A DNA stretch of 64,000 nucleotides from JAAZMI01 sp050948785. GTDB taxonomy: Bacteria; Bacillota; Dethiobacteria; DTU022; UBA8154. The translations under genes and the position numbers were made by a program. The notes under the pieces are model-generated. The model saw nothing but the letters and a program-made list of their open reading frames with translations, had not been told where the DNA came from and did not search any database. Position 1 is the stretch's first letter, and each line of letters begins with the position of its first letter. Location of the stretch: assembly GCA_050948785.1 (NCBI GenBank), contig JBMNEM010000001.1:62001-126000 (forward strand). The letters run 5' to 3'. Positions 39,517-47,952 of the stretch are shown in pieces.

Positions 39517-40605
39517 TTAAAGAGCCGGAACCTGCAAATATTTCCAAAAAAGGTTGAAAGGATGCTGCGGATCGGCAATTTCGGAATAATCTTCGGGAGA
39601 GTACTGGCAGGTAGTTATTTTTAATTTTTTATCTTCAAACCCTTCCACCGTACCATCATGCAGGTGGCGGTGGGTTACGGTCAGGCCGGCCGGCAGGCTT
39701 TTTTCTTCGACGGCATAACCATGGTTTTGAGAGGTGATATAGACATGATTTGTGTGCAGATCCTTGACCGGGTGATTGGTTCCGCGGTGGCCGAATTTGA
39801 GCTTGTAAGTTTTACCCCCCAGGGCCAGGGCAATAACCAGGTGGCCGAGGCTGAGGCCTAAAAGGGGGATTCTGCCTGCCAGTTCCCGGGCAACTTTGAT
39901 TGCTTCCCCCGCCTGCCGGGGATCCCCGGGGCCGCCGGAGAGCACCAGCCCATCCGGCTTAAGTTCCATAATTTCCCGGGTGTGCAGTGTGGCCGGGACC
40001 ACGGTAATACGGCAACCGTTACTGAGCAGCAGGCGCGCCAGGGAGAGTTTTAGGCCCAGGTCCAAAATAACCAGGTGGGGGCCGCTGTTTTCCCAGGTGT
40101 ATATTTCTGGGGCTGTGACTTCGGAAACAAGATCCAGGGCAGAGAGAGGGGGTGATTTTCTTACTTTTTCCAGGAGGAGGTTGTAAGGCGTGTCTTCAGT
40201 GGTTATGATCCCCCGCATGCTGCCTTTTTCCCGGATTAGCCGTGCTAGAGCTCTTGTATCGACGCCATCCATGGCAATGATATTCTGTTCCTGCAGGTAA
40301 TCTCCCAAAGTTTTTACCGACCGCCAGTTGCTGGGTGCCGGGCAGATTTCACGTGCAACAAAGCCCCTTAAAAAGGGGCTTCGGGATTCAAAATCTTCTT
40401 TATTTATACCGTAGTTACCCATCAGAGGAAAAGTCATCGTTAAAATATGACCACAAGAGGAGGGGTCCGTGATAATCTCCTGGTAACCCGTCATGCTTGT
40501 ATTAAAAATAACCTCGCCCAGGGCTTCGCCTTTGGCTCCCCGGGAGCTGCCTTGAAAAAGGGAACCGTCTTCCAGAACGAGCTTGGCTTCCATGTTTGCA
40601 CTCAT
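39517..40605 (-). CDS. carA: Carbamoyl-phosphate synthase small chain with degenerate glutaminase site
   Basis: 362 residues. The N-terminal CPSase_sm domain (LVLEDGSLFQGSSRGAKGEA, GYQEIITDPS) and a class I glutamine amidotransferase fold (LSGGPGDPRQAGEAI, ALGGKTYKLKFGHRGTNHPV) are both present. The nucleophile elbow, GICLGHQ in active enzymes, reads GLSLGHL: Ser252 replaces the catalytic Cys and Leu replaces Gln. The catalytic His in QYHPE is also Ser (QYSPE, Ser336); Glu338 remains. I checked both codons (AGC at 39850-39852, TCT at 39598-39600 on the minus strand). Glutamine hydrolysis should be impossible, so CarAB probably uses ammonia, as vertebrate CPS I does after its Cys-to-Ser change. 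ATG 40605 follows AGGAGG. Confidence 0.93.
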   Translation of the reverse strand: MSANMEAKLVLEDGSLFQGSSRGAKGEALGEVIFNTSMTGYQEIITDPSSCGHILTMTFPLMGNYGINKEDFESRSPFLRGFVAREICPAPSNWRSVKTLGDYLQEQNIIAMDGVDTRALARLIREKGSMRGIITTEDTPYNLLLEKVRKSPPLSALDLVSEVTAPEIYTWENSGPHLVILDLGLKLSLARLLLSNGCRITVVPATLHTREIMELKPDGLVLSGGPGDPRQAGEAIKVARELAGRIPLLGLSLGHLVIALALGGKTYKLKFGHRGTNHPVKDLHTNHVYITSQNHGYAVEEKSLPAGLTVTHRHLHDGTVEGFEDKKLKITTCQYSPEDYSEIADPQHPFNLFWKYLQVPAL

Positions 40606-40610
40606 CAAAA

Positions 40611-40720
40611 AACCTCCTGACGCCGGAGCCGGCCCAGGAGGTTAAAAGCCACCATTACATACAAGCAACCTGTTAACTCCTTTCCAGCCTCTCCGGACTG
40701 GTTTAAAGGATCGCATCGCT
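40611..40720 (-). promoter_or_regulatory. PyrR-type attenuator leader of carAB
   Basis: On the minus strand the transcript begins near 40722 and soon contains CCAGTCCGGAGAGGCTGG (40680-40705), which matches the conserved PyrR-binding loop (AGUCC-N-GAGAGGCU). Downstream AACCTCCTG pairs with CAGGAGGTT (40611-40643), followed by TTTTTTG and the carA ATG. The terminator's right arm contains the carA ribosome site AGGAGG. UMP-bound PyrR should therefore stop transcription and also hide the ribosome site. The first description of PyrR attenuation is for Bacillus pyr operons; pyrR itself is not in the window. Confidence 0.85.
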
Positions 40721-40728
40721 TTCGTCTT

Positions 40729-40757
40729 ATTTTAGCAATTGCCGCCGGGGATGTCAA
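40729..40757 (-). promoter_or_regulatory. Promoter of carAB
   Basis: Minus strand TTGACA (40757-40752), 17-base spacer, TAAAAT (40734-40729). Confidence 0.8.
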
Positions 40758-40855
40758 CAAAAAAATTGCGCCGGTCCCAAAATTATTTAAGGGCCATTTC
40801 AACAGCTTAACTTCGCCTAAACTCTAAAAAGAATTATTTCCCACAGGAAAATTAT

Positions 40856-40984
40856 ATGATAATATGTAAAGGGGATGTGCTGTTTTGCCTTCATGAGCTG
40901 AAAACGGTTAAAGCCGTAGGCTGGGACTACATCCCGGGTATGATCGCAGATCTGCTAAAGAACATGATTTCTGGGGTGGCTTAA
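40856..40984 (+). CDS. Possible 42-residue ORF upstream of a HicB-like gene
   Basis: ATG 40856 opens a frame starting MIICKGDVLFCLHELKTVKA and ending KNMISGVA, with only a weak ribosome site (CAGGAAA). It ends 3 bases before the next gene's start. I do not recognise it. Position suggests a remnant or small partner of the downstream antitoxin-like gene. Confidence 0.3.
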   Translation: MIICKGDVLFCLHELKTVKAVGWDYIPGMIADLLKNMISGVA

Positions 40985-40987
40985 TTA

Positions 40988-41411
40988 ATGGTCCAACTCT
41001 TTTTAGATAAGGCCGGGAAGCAGTTACCTGTAATTATTGAGGAGTCCAATCAAAAGTTGCGCCTTTTTATAATCGGCGATCAAAGTTCTTCCCTGCAGTC
41101 CTGGGTTCTGGGTGAAAGGCTGGCGGAGGTTCTTTTAGAAAGTTTTTCCTGCCGGGTTGAATGGGAAAGGGAGCATATATTTGGCATCTGGATGATTTAT
41201 GTGCCGGAACTTGATCTCTGGGGAACCGGGGATACTAAAGAAGAGGCTGCCCGAGGATCTTGTTTCTGCAGCAGAGGATTACCGGGAAGTTTATCTGAAG
41301 TGCATTCCTTTTTATTTGAGTGCCGGGCGTGAAAAACACCTGCCTTATATTCTCCGCCTGGCGCTTGCCCGTGGCGACAGGGAAAAAATTAAAACATTAT
41401 TGGGGTTGTAA
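40988..41411 (+). pseudogene. HicB-like/UPF0150 protein with a one-base frameshift
   Basis: Frame 1 from ATG 40988 reads MVQLFLDKAGKQLPVIIEES and later GIWMIYVPELDLWGTGDTKE, a HicB-fold-like strand-strand-helix pattern, before going out of frame. Removing one C from the CCC at 41250-41252 gives EEAAEDLVSAAEDYREVYLK and a basic helical C-terminus (LPYILRLALARGDREKIKTL) to the stop at 41411. The whole would be about 140 residues. The short homopolymer makes a sequencing error plausible. Confidence 0.55.
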
Positions 41412-41432
41412 AAAAAGAAAGGCCGGTAATAA

Positions 41433-42182
41433 TTGAATCGCGCTCGCAAACGGTTATTGGCTACAGTAAAAAGGACCATGATCAAATACGCGATGCTGCA
41501 AGAAGGGGATCGGGTGGCTATAGGTGTCTCCGGGGGCAAGGATAGCAGCGCCCTTCTCTATACCCTCTCTCTGATACAGTCCCAGGTTCCTTTCCCCTTT
41601 TCTCTGCAGGCCATCTATATCGATCTGGGCTGGGAGATGGATCTTTCTCCCCTGGAAACCTTGTGTTCCCGCCTGCAGGTGCCCTTTCACCGGGAAAAGA
41701 CGCTTATACAGAAAATCGTTTTTGAAATGCGTCAGGAGAAGAATCCCTGTTCTTTATGTGCAAAGCTGAGGCGGGGGGCGTTACATCAGGCGGCCCAGGA
41801 TCTGGGTTGCAACCGGGTGGCTTTGGGGCATCATCTTGATGATCTGCTTCAGACTTTCTTTTTAAACCTCATTTTCACGGGAAGGATGGAGACCTTCAAA
41901 CCAACTACTTACCTTGACCGTCGCGATCTCTACCTGATCAGGCCTCTTGTTTATCTCACCCAGAAAACAATCTCCTCCCTGGCCCGGCAGGAAAATCTGC
42001 CGGAAATCAAAAATCCCTGCCCTATGGCCGGGGAAACAAAAAGGCAGGAAATCAGTGAATTGGTGGATTTTATTGTGGCGCGCTACCCTTTTTTTTACGA
42101 CAGGTTTATCACTTCACTGGAAAAAGGCGGTTTTTGGTCCGGATCATCCCCCCTGCCGGCTGAATGGCGGGAGAGAAGATAA
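41433..42182 (+). CDS. TtcA-like tRNA thiolation ATPase (PP-loop family)
   Basis: A 249-residue PP-loop protein. Its ATP site is VAIGVSGGKDSSALLYTLSL (about 29-48). The central CxxC in NPCSLCAKLRRGAL and the later GHHLDDLLQTFFLNL are the TtcA/Ncs6 pattern that binds an Fe-S cluster and adenylates tRNA for 2-thiolation. A third cysteine lies in KNPCPMAGETKR. TTG 41433 is the start, with GAAAGG upstream. Which tRNA base is modified cannot be decided from sequence. Confidence 0.85.
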   Translation: MNRARKRLLATVKRTMIKYAMLQEGDRVAIGVSGGKDSSALLYTLSLIQSQVPFPFSLQAIYIDLGWEMDLSPLETLCSRLQVPFHREKTLIQKIVFEMRQEKNPCSLCAKLRRGALHQAAQDLGCNRVALGHHLDDLLQTFFLNLIFTGRMETFKPTTYLDRRDLYLIRPLVYLTQKTISSLARQENLPEIKNPCPMAGETKRQEISELVDFIVARYPFFYDRFITSLEKGGFWSGSSPLPAEWRERR

Positions 42183-42242
42183 AATGAATATAATGAATAT
42201 AGTATAGTATTAAGTATACCAGAGGAAAGGAGCTTTAGCATA

Positions 42243-42977
42243 TTGTCTCCAGAAAAATTATGCCGGGAGATTGTTGACTGGTTAAAGGAAATGGTTTTTT
42301 CTTCAGGAGGCCGGGGTGCAATCTTTGGTTTGAGCGGCGGTCTTGATTCTTCTGTAGTTGCAGTGTTATGTAAAAAGGCCTTTGGCCCGCACTGTTTGGC
42401 ATTGATTATGCCCTGCTTCGGCCCAAAAATGGAACAGGAACATGCTGAACTTCTGGTCGAGAAATTTGCCATACCCTTTAAGATTATTAACCTTGATGCG
42501 GTTTTCACGCAGATGCTGCAGGCCTTGGGAGAAGAGAAAGGGGAAAAGGACCACCAGAGCCTGGCGGCGGCGAACATTAAGCCCCGCCTGCGTATGGCGG
42601 CCCTTTATTATTGGTCTGCCAGTAAGCATTACCGGGTGATTGGTACCGGAAATAAAAGTGAAATTCTCATCGGCTATTTTACCAAGCATGGTGATTCCGG
42701 TGTAGATTTGGAACCTATAGGCGAACTTTTAAAAGAAGAAGTACTGGAACTGGCCCGCTATTTGGGGGTTCCCCGGGAAATAATTGATAAAGAACCCACT
42801 GCCGGCCTCTGGGATGGACAGAGAGATGAAGATGAAATGGGTTTTTCTTACCGGATCCTGGATGGCTATCTAAAGGGAGAGAAAATAGCACCCTCCCTGG
42901 AAGAAAAAATTATGGCCATGCGGCAGGCCAGCGAACATAAGCGTAAAATGCCTCCGATCTTTTTTAGAAAACAATAA
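42243..42977 (+). CDS. nadE: NAD synthetase, ammonia-dependent
   Basis: A 244-residue synthetase: P-loop IFGLSGGLDSSVVAVL and the later GTGNKSEILIGYFTKHGDSG, LEPIGELLKEEVLELARYLG, IDKEPTAGLWDGQRDEDEMG. It converts nicotinic acid adenine dinucleotide to NAD with ATP. No nitrilase-type glutaminase domain is present, so ammonia is the nitrogen donor. TTG 42243 has AAAGGAG 10 bases upstream. Together with the degenerate CarA this points to good ammonia supply in the cell's habitat (inference). Confidence 0.95.
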   Translation: MSPEKLCREIVDWLKEMVFSSGGRGAIFGLSGGLDSSVVAVLCKKAFGPHCLALIMPCFGPKMEQEHAELLVEKFAIPFKIINLDAVFTQMLQALGEEKGEKDHQSLAAANIKPRLRMAALYYWSASKHYRVIGTGNKSEILIGYFTKHGDSGVDLEPIGELLKEEVLELARYLGVPREIIDKEPTAGLWDGQRDEDEMGFSYRILDGYLKGEKIAPSLEEKIMAMRQASEHKRKMPPIFFRKQ

Positions 42978-43079
42978 GCTCTTCACCGGATTTCTGCTGC
43001 CAGAGTTAAGGATTTGGGGCGCGCTGATCCCCGGTGAACAAAAGGGAGGGCTCAGCAGTCCGGCCGGGAAAAGGTTTCC

Positions 43080-44117
43080 TTATTTTTCCCAAATACTTCT
43101 TAGCTCTGCACATTGCGTCTCCGGATGGATGACGGTCACGGGCTCCTGTAAGGCTACTTGCATGGCATTGGCATCAGACGGCTTTTCCCGTGGATTTAAA
43201 TATGTCCGCGGGATAAAGCGGGCATGGAGGGAAAAATATTTTTCTGCCTCTCCCACGGGAGCAAAAAACAGCCCCATATTAAAACTGGCAATGCCAACGT
43301 CAATAAAATAGTTAAACAGGCGTGTCATGCCGTTTACCAGGTCCTGCAGCGTTCTTTCATCCAGATCATAAATAGTCCTGATTTCAGGAAAGACAACCAT
43401 AAATTCTCCTAAAACCCCCAGGGGGACGAAAGGGGTTAACCAGTAACCTGCACCTGACTCACCGATAAACCGCTCCCCCCGATTTTTTTCTATAACGCAA
43501 AGTTCCCTCCAGTAATTTTTGCCGTATTTCATGTAAAAATCTTTGCTATTATCCAAAGTTTTACGGTAAAGATTGCCCGGAAAGCCAGTGATGATGATCT
43601 GTATATGAGGGTGCACCAGACCTCCTCCGGAGGGAGGCATATAATTCCAGATCATGATTTGATAGGGAAGCCCGGCCTCCTTTGCCGCGACCCGGCGGGT
43701 AAATTCAAGCCCGGCTCCCAAAGCATCTTTGATAAGCGCAGCAGTCATTTTCTCCAGGGGCACAACGTGTGCTTCGCTCATCACGGCCAGGGCGCTATAT
43801 TGATCGTAGGGGGCGATATTGGGAATAATTGTTGTTTGGCCTCTGCGGAGCCGTCCCTCCGGTATGAGCTCCGGAGGGTATTTGGGTGTGGTTTTCTCCA
43901 AATTTTCCGGGCAGAAAGGGCAGCGGCTGCGGTTTTCCGGAGTGTCCCAGGCTAAAAAATCCTCCTTTTGCGTTTTAATCACGCCAAAATGGGCCAGCCT
44001 GCCGGTTTCACCCGTTAAAGGATCATAGCGTATTTCTGTTTCGATTGTTTTGGGACGGAAGCCCTCCCGGGGATCCAACAAGTTGGTTAAAACCACCTTT
44101 TTGTTAAATTCCAGCAT
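43080..44117 (-). CDS. galT: GalT-like hexose-1-phosphate uridylyltransferase (HIT superfamily)
   Basis: A 345-residue protein. Zinc-binding CPFCPEN near residue 65 and the catalytic HPH in GGGLVHPHIQIIITGFP (about 163) mark the GalT branch of the HIT superfamily, which transfers UMP or AMP between sugar phosphates. The N-terminal EIRYDPLTGETGRLAHFG and the C-terminal SFNMGLFFAPVG also fit. No galactose genes are nearby, so it may act on another nucleotide-sugar or on diadenosine-type substrates. ATG 44117 has AGAAAGG 9 bases upstream. Confidence 0.8.
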   Translation of the reverse strand: MLEFNKKVVLTNLLDPREGFRPKTIETEIRYDPLTGETGRLAHFGVIKTQKEDFLAWDTPENRSRCPFCPENLEKTTPKYPPELIPEGRLRRGQTTIIPNIAPYDQYSALAVMSEAHVVPLEKMTAALIKDALGAGLEFTRRVAAKEAGLPYQIMIWNYMPPSGGGLVHPHIQIIITGFPGNLYRKTLDNSKDFYMKYGKNYWRELCVIEKNRGERFIGESGAGYWLTPFVPLGVLGEFMVVFPEIRTIYDLDERTLQDLVNGMTRLFNYFIDVGIASFNMGLFFAPVGEAEKYFSLHARFIPRTYLNPREKPSDANAMQVALQEPVTVIHPETQCAELRSIWEK

Positions 44118-44225
44118 AGCGCTCATCCTTTCTTGCTCAACAATTTGTTCGAAGAACCATATTATTTTAATATTCTTTACAATAGGGCTTGATTCCTGTT
44201 GTAATCTGCTTTGTTTATTTTGCTT

Positions 44226-44478
44226 ATTGCCTGCCGGGGGTGGTTGTGCTAAAATGAGAATAAAGTTCCGGGAATATTAAGTGCATTTTTTATAAGCAGT
44301 CGCCTTAGCGGCGTCTTTTATTTCATGGGCTTGAAATTATCTCTGCCCTATGGTAAATAAGAGCTAAGGGTGTAGAAATACTGATGTATGGAGGTAGTTT
44401 TCTGTAAACTGCCGGTTGAAAGAAACAGTTGCAACGAAGGCCAAGTTCCTGTTAAATTCATGGAGGTGGGCATAATAA
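44226..44478 (+). promoter_or_regulatory. Promoter and leader of tig
   Basis: TTGCCT (about 44226) with TAAAAT 17 bases later (about 44249-44254). The leader of about 220 bases contains a small GTCGCC/GGCGTC hairpin near 44305 with TTTTATTT after it, and GGAGGTGGG before the tig GTG. No known riboswitch is seen. Confidence 0.45.
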
Positions 44479-45930
44479 GTGTACAGGTGGGAAAAAATAG
44501 ACAACAATAAAGTCCGTCTGGAGATTGAAATCCCCGGTACGGAAGTCAATGATGCTCTGGATCAGGCTTATCGCAAGGTTGTAAAACAGATTAATCTTCC
44601 GGGTTTTCGTAAGGGAAAAGTTCCGCGCAGGATCTTGGAATCCCGTTTTGGGCCGGAGATTCTCTACGAAGAGGCGCTGGAAATACTGGTTAATCCCGGA
44701 TACAGTAAGGCAATCAAGGATTGCGAGCTTGAACCGATTGACCAGCCGGAGTTTGAGCTGGTGCAGATCGAGAAAGACAAACCCCTGATTTTCAAGGTTA
44801 CTGTAGATGTCAAGCCTGAAGTAGAGCTGTGCGAGTACAAAGGAATCACTGTCGAACATGCCAAGGAAGAGGTCACTCCCGAAGATGTGGAACGTTACCT
44901 GCAATCTTTACGTGAACAACATGCCCGCCTGGTTGCTATGGAGGATGTAGAGCTGCAGGAAAAAGATCTGGCTGTTATTGATTTCAAGGGGAAAATCAAC
45001 GGTGAACCCTTTGAGGGCGGCGAGTCAGAAAACTATTCTTTGGAGATTGGATCAAATACTTTTATCCAGGGCTTTGAGGAACAGCTTTTAGGTGCCCGTA
45101 AGGATGAAAAAAGAGAGGTAAAGGCTACTTTCCCGGAGAACTATTTCCAAGAGAAATTGGCTGGGAAAGAAGTGGTTTTTGAAGTCCTGGTAAAAGAGAT
45201 TAAAAGACCGCAATTACCGGAGTTAAACGATGATTTTGTCCAGGAACTTACGGAAGAGTTTTCCACTCTAGAGGAATTCAAAGCTGATGTGGAGAAGAAA
45301 CTCAAAGTATCACTGGAACACAGGCAAAAAGTGGCTTTGGAAAGTAAGATTATTGAAAAGGCTGCTGAAGAGTCCAAGGTGGATGTTCCCGAAGTTTTAA
45401 TCGAGAGAGAGCTGGAGGCTTCCCTGGCGGAGTTCGAATATTACCTGCGCCTGCAGGGTCTTACTCTGGAACAGTACGGGGAACTGCTCGAAGGGGGCCT
45501 GGATAAACTAAAAGAGGAGCGCCGGGATGAGGCTGTCACGCGCGCCAAAGCAAACCTTGTTTTGGATGCGATTATCAAGAAAGAGGGTATCGAGGTTTCT
45601 GAAGAGGAAATCGATCTCAAGATCCAGGAAATTGCTGATAGGCAGGAGGTTGATATAGCCGGCATTAAAGAGCAATTTTCCAAACAAGGACGTCTTGATA
45701 TCATGGCGCACGAAATTCGTTATCGTAAGGTGATAGACCTGCTGGTTGAACATGCTCATATTATCGAAATTGAGGAAACCGAAGAAGATGAAGAAAAAGA
45801 AAATATAGAATCAGCAGGACAGGAAAAAGAAATAGAACCGGGGAAGCAGGCGGATGCTGCCAAGGATGAAAACAGTTCTGAAGAGCCGGATGAAGAGAGC
45901 ACGCCCCGGGCGGAAGAAAACACCGATTAA
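44479..45930 (+). CDS. tig: Trigger factor (ribosome-associated chaperone and peptidyl-prolyl isomerase)
   Basis: 483 residues. The ribosome-binding N-domain carries the signature GFRKGKVPR (about 42-50), followed by a FKBP-type PPIase domain (DLAVIDFKGKINGEPFEGGE, LEIGSNTFIQGFEEQLLGAR) and a helical C-domain. The last 55 residues form an unusually long acidic tail rich in Glu and Asp (EIEETEEDEEKENIE on), longer than in E. coli or Bacillus. The start is GTG 44479, 10 bases after GGAGGTGGG. It heads the standard tig-clpP-clpX protein quality-control cluster. Confidence 0.96.
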   Translation: MYRWEKIDNNKVRLEIEIPGTEVNDALDQAYRKVVKQINLPGFRKGKVPRRILESRFGPEILYEEALEILVNPGYSKAIKDCELEPIDQPEFELVQIEKDKPLIFKVTVDVKPEVELCEYKGITVEHAKEEVTPEDVERYLQSLREQHARLVAMEDVELQEKDLAVIDFKGKINGEPFEGGESENYSLEIGSNTFIQGFEEQLLGARKDEKREVKATFPENYFQEKLAGKEVVFEVLVKEIKRPQLPELNDDFVQELTEEFSTLEEFKADVEKKLKVSLEHRQKVALESKIIEKAAEESKVDVPEVLIERELEASLAEFEYYLRLQGLTLEQYGELLEGGLDKLKEERRDEAVTRAKANLVLDAIIKKEGIEVSEEEIDLKIQEIADRQEVDIAGIKEQFSKQGRLDIMAHEIRYRKVIDLLVEHAHIIEIEETEEDEEKENIESAGQEKEIEPGKQADAAKDENSSEEPDEESTPRAEENTD

Positions 45931-46015
45931 AGATCGGCTTAAAAAACGAATAGCTTACTAACAAGTGAATGGTTGTAGGATAAAATTTGGTTGCAATTTT
46001 TAGGGAGGATGAAGA

Positions 46016-46633
46016 ATGGAAACAAATAAAAATTTTATGCAACTGGTCCCCGTAGTAGTAGAGCAAACAAGCCGCGGGGAAAGAGCCTACGATATCTATT
46101 CCCGGCTATTAAAAGACAGGATTATTTTTATCGGCACGCCCGTGAATGATCTTATTGCAAACTTGATTATAGCCCAGTTACTTTTTTTGGAGTCAGAAGA
46201 CCCCGATAAAGATATCAACCTTTATATAAATACACCCGGTGGAGAAGTTTATTCCGGGATGGCGATTTATGATACCATCCAATATATTAAACCGGACGTT
46301 TCGACGATCTGTGTAGGGTTGGCGGCCAGTTTAGGAGCAGTACTCCTGGCGGCCGGAACCAAAGGGAAGCGTTTTGCCCTCCCCAATTCCCGGATCATGG
46401 TTCACCAACCTTTGGGGGGTGCCAAAGGGCAGGCTGTGGATATCGAAATTCATGCCCGGGAAATTCTGCGCATCAGGGAAACCCTGAACAATATCCTTTC
46501 CTTGCATACAGGGCAACCGGTAGAGCGCATCTCCAAGGATACTGACCGGGATTTTTTCATGTCCGCTGAAGCAGCGGTTGAATATGGATTGGTGGATGCT
46601 GTCTTGGAGAAAAGGGAACTCGCAAAGAGGTGA
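46016..46633 (+). CDS. clpP: ClpP protease proteolytic subunit
   Basis: 205 residues. The catalytic triad is Ser105 (VGLAASLGAVLLAAG), His130 (NSRIMVHQPLGG) and Asp179 (KDTDRDFFMSAEAA). The protein assembles into the 14-mer chamber fed by ClpX. AGGGAGG lies before ATG 46016. clpX follows 6 bases after the stop with GAGGTGAAA overlapping it, so the two are co-translated. Confidence 0.97.
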   Translation: METNKNFMQLVPVVVEQTSRGERAYDIYSRLLKDRIIFIGTPVNDLIANLIIAQLLFLESEDPDKDINLYINTPGGEVYSGMAIYDTIQYIKPDVSTICVGLAASLGAVLLAAGTKGKRFALPNSRIMVHQPLGGAKGQAVDIEIHAREILRIRETLNNILSLHTGQPVERISKDTDRDFFMSAEAAVEYGLVDAVLEKRELAKR

Positions 46634-46639
46634 AACAAT

Positions 46640-47902
46640 ATGTTTAAGTTCAGTGATGAAAAGGGTCAGCTCAAATGCTCTTTTTGCAGTAAAAACCAGG
46701 AACAGGTCCGCAAGCTGGTGGCCGGCCCGGGTGTTTATATCTGTGATGAGTGTATTGAGCTCTGTAACGAGATCATTGAAGAGGAGCTGGGTGATGATTT
46801 TGATTTAAACCTTGTAGATCTGCCCAAACCTGCGGAGATACATGAGGTTCTCAATAAATATGTTATCGGGCAGGAAGATGCCAAAAAAACCCTCTCCGTA
46901 GCTGTCTATAACCACTACAAGCGGGTTAATGCCGCACAAAAAGTCGATGATGTCGAGCTACAGAAAAGTAACATCATTTTGATCGGGCCGACAGGGGTAG
47001 GGAAAACACTCCTGGCACAAACCCTGGCACGTCTCTTGAATGTTCCCTTTGCCATCGCCGACGCCACATCGCTTACGGAGGCAGGCTATGTTGGGGAGGA
47101 TGTAGAAAACATTCTTCTTAAATTGATCCAATCAGCCGACTATGATCTGGAGAAGGCAGAAAAAGGGATAGTTTATATCGATGAATTTGATAAGATCGCC
47201 CGTAAAAGCGAGAATCCTTCCATTACCAGGGATGTTTCCGGTGAGGGAGTGCAGCAAGCCCTTTTAAAAATACTGGAGGGAACAGTGGCGAGTGTTCCTC
47301 CCCAGGGTGGGCGCAAGCATCCTCACCAGGAGTTTATGCAGATAGATACCACAAATATTCTTTTTATCTGTGGCGGTGCCTTTGATGGCCTGGAAAAAAT
47401 TATTCTGAAGCGTACCGGTGCCGGAGGCATGGGCTTTGGTGCCGATATCCGGCCGAAGATTGATTTAAAAATAGGTGATGTGCTGCGTAAGGTACACCCG
47501 GAAGATTTAATCAAGTATGGCTTGATACCGGAGTGTGTCGGGCGCTTGCAGGTCGTTGCCGTTTTGGATCTTTTGGATCGTGATTCCCTGGTCAGGATTT
47601 TAACGGAACCGGTGAACGCCCTGGTCAAGCAGTACCAGAAAATGTTTGAATTGGATGGTGTGCAGCTGGAATTTAAGGAAGGTTCCCTGGAGACTATTGC
47701 GGACGAGGCCACGCGGCATAAAACCGGTGCTCGCGGCCTGCGGAGCATTATGGAAGGATTTTTATTGGATATCATGTATGAAATTCCCTCCAGGGATGAT
47801 ATCGATAAATGTATTATAACCCCGGGAGTAGTCAGAAAAGAAGAGAAGCCGAGGCTTTTAACCTCTGGAAAGAGGCAAAAGAAGGAAGTCTCAGCGTCCT
47901 AG
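46640..47902 (+). CDS. clpX: ClpX ATPase, specificity subunit of ClpXP
   Basis: 420 residues. An N-terminal C4 zinc-binding domain (CSFCSKNQEQVRKL, YICDECIELC) dimerises and recognises substrates. The AAA+ core has Walker A GPTGVGKTLLAQTLA, Walker B GIVYIDEFDKIA and the ClpP-binding IGF-like loop region (GGAGGMGFGADIR). It unfolds proteins for ClpP. A clear terminator follows. Confidence 0.97.
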   Translation: MFKFSDEKGQLKCSFCSKNQEQVRKLVAGPGVYICDECIELCNEIIEEELGDDFDLNLVDLPKPAEIHEVLNKYVIGQEDAKKTLSVAVYNHYKRVNAAQKVDDVELQKSNIILIGPTGVGKTLLAQTLARLLNVPFAIADATSLTEAGYVGEDVENILLKLIQSADYDLEKAEKGIVYIDEFDKIARKSENPSITRDVSGEGVQQALLKILEGTVASVPPQGGRKHPHQEFMQIDTTNILFICGGAFDGLEKIILKRTGAGGMGFGADIRPKIDLKIGDVLRKVHPEDLIKYGLIPECVGRLQVVAVLDLLDRDSLVRILTEPVNALVKQYQKMFELDGVQLEFKEGSLETIADEATRHKTGARGLRSIMEGFLLDIMYEIPSRDDIDKCIITPGVVRKEEKPRLLTSGKRQKKEVSAS

Positions 47903-47908
47903 CTCTCT

Positions 47909-47941
47909 GGGGTGGCCTCCAATGGTAGCCACCCCTTTTTT
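47909..47941 (+). terminator. Terminator after clpX
   Basis: GGGGTGGC/GCCACCCC around an 11-base loop (47909-47935), followed by TTTTTT. Confidence 0.9.
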
Positions 47942-47952
47942 ACAAGAAATTT

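Noticed and set aside
40856..40984. 42-codon frame as a HicA-type toxin partner of the HicB-like gene
   Set aside because: It lacks the GSH motif and the KVTVP region of HicA, so only a low-confidence small ORF is reported.
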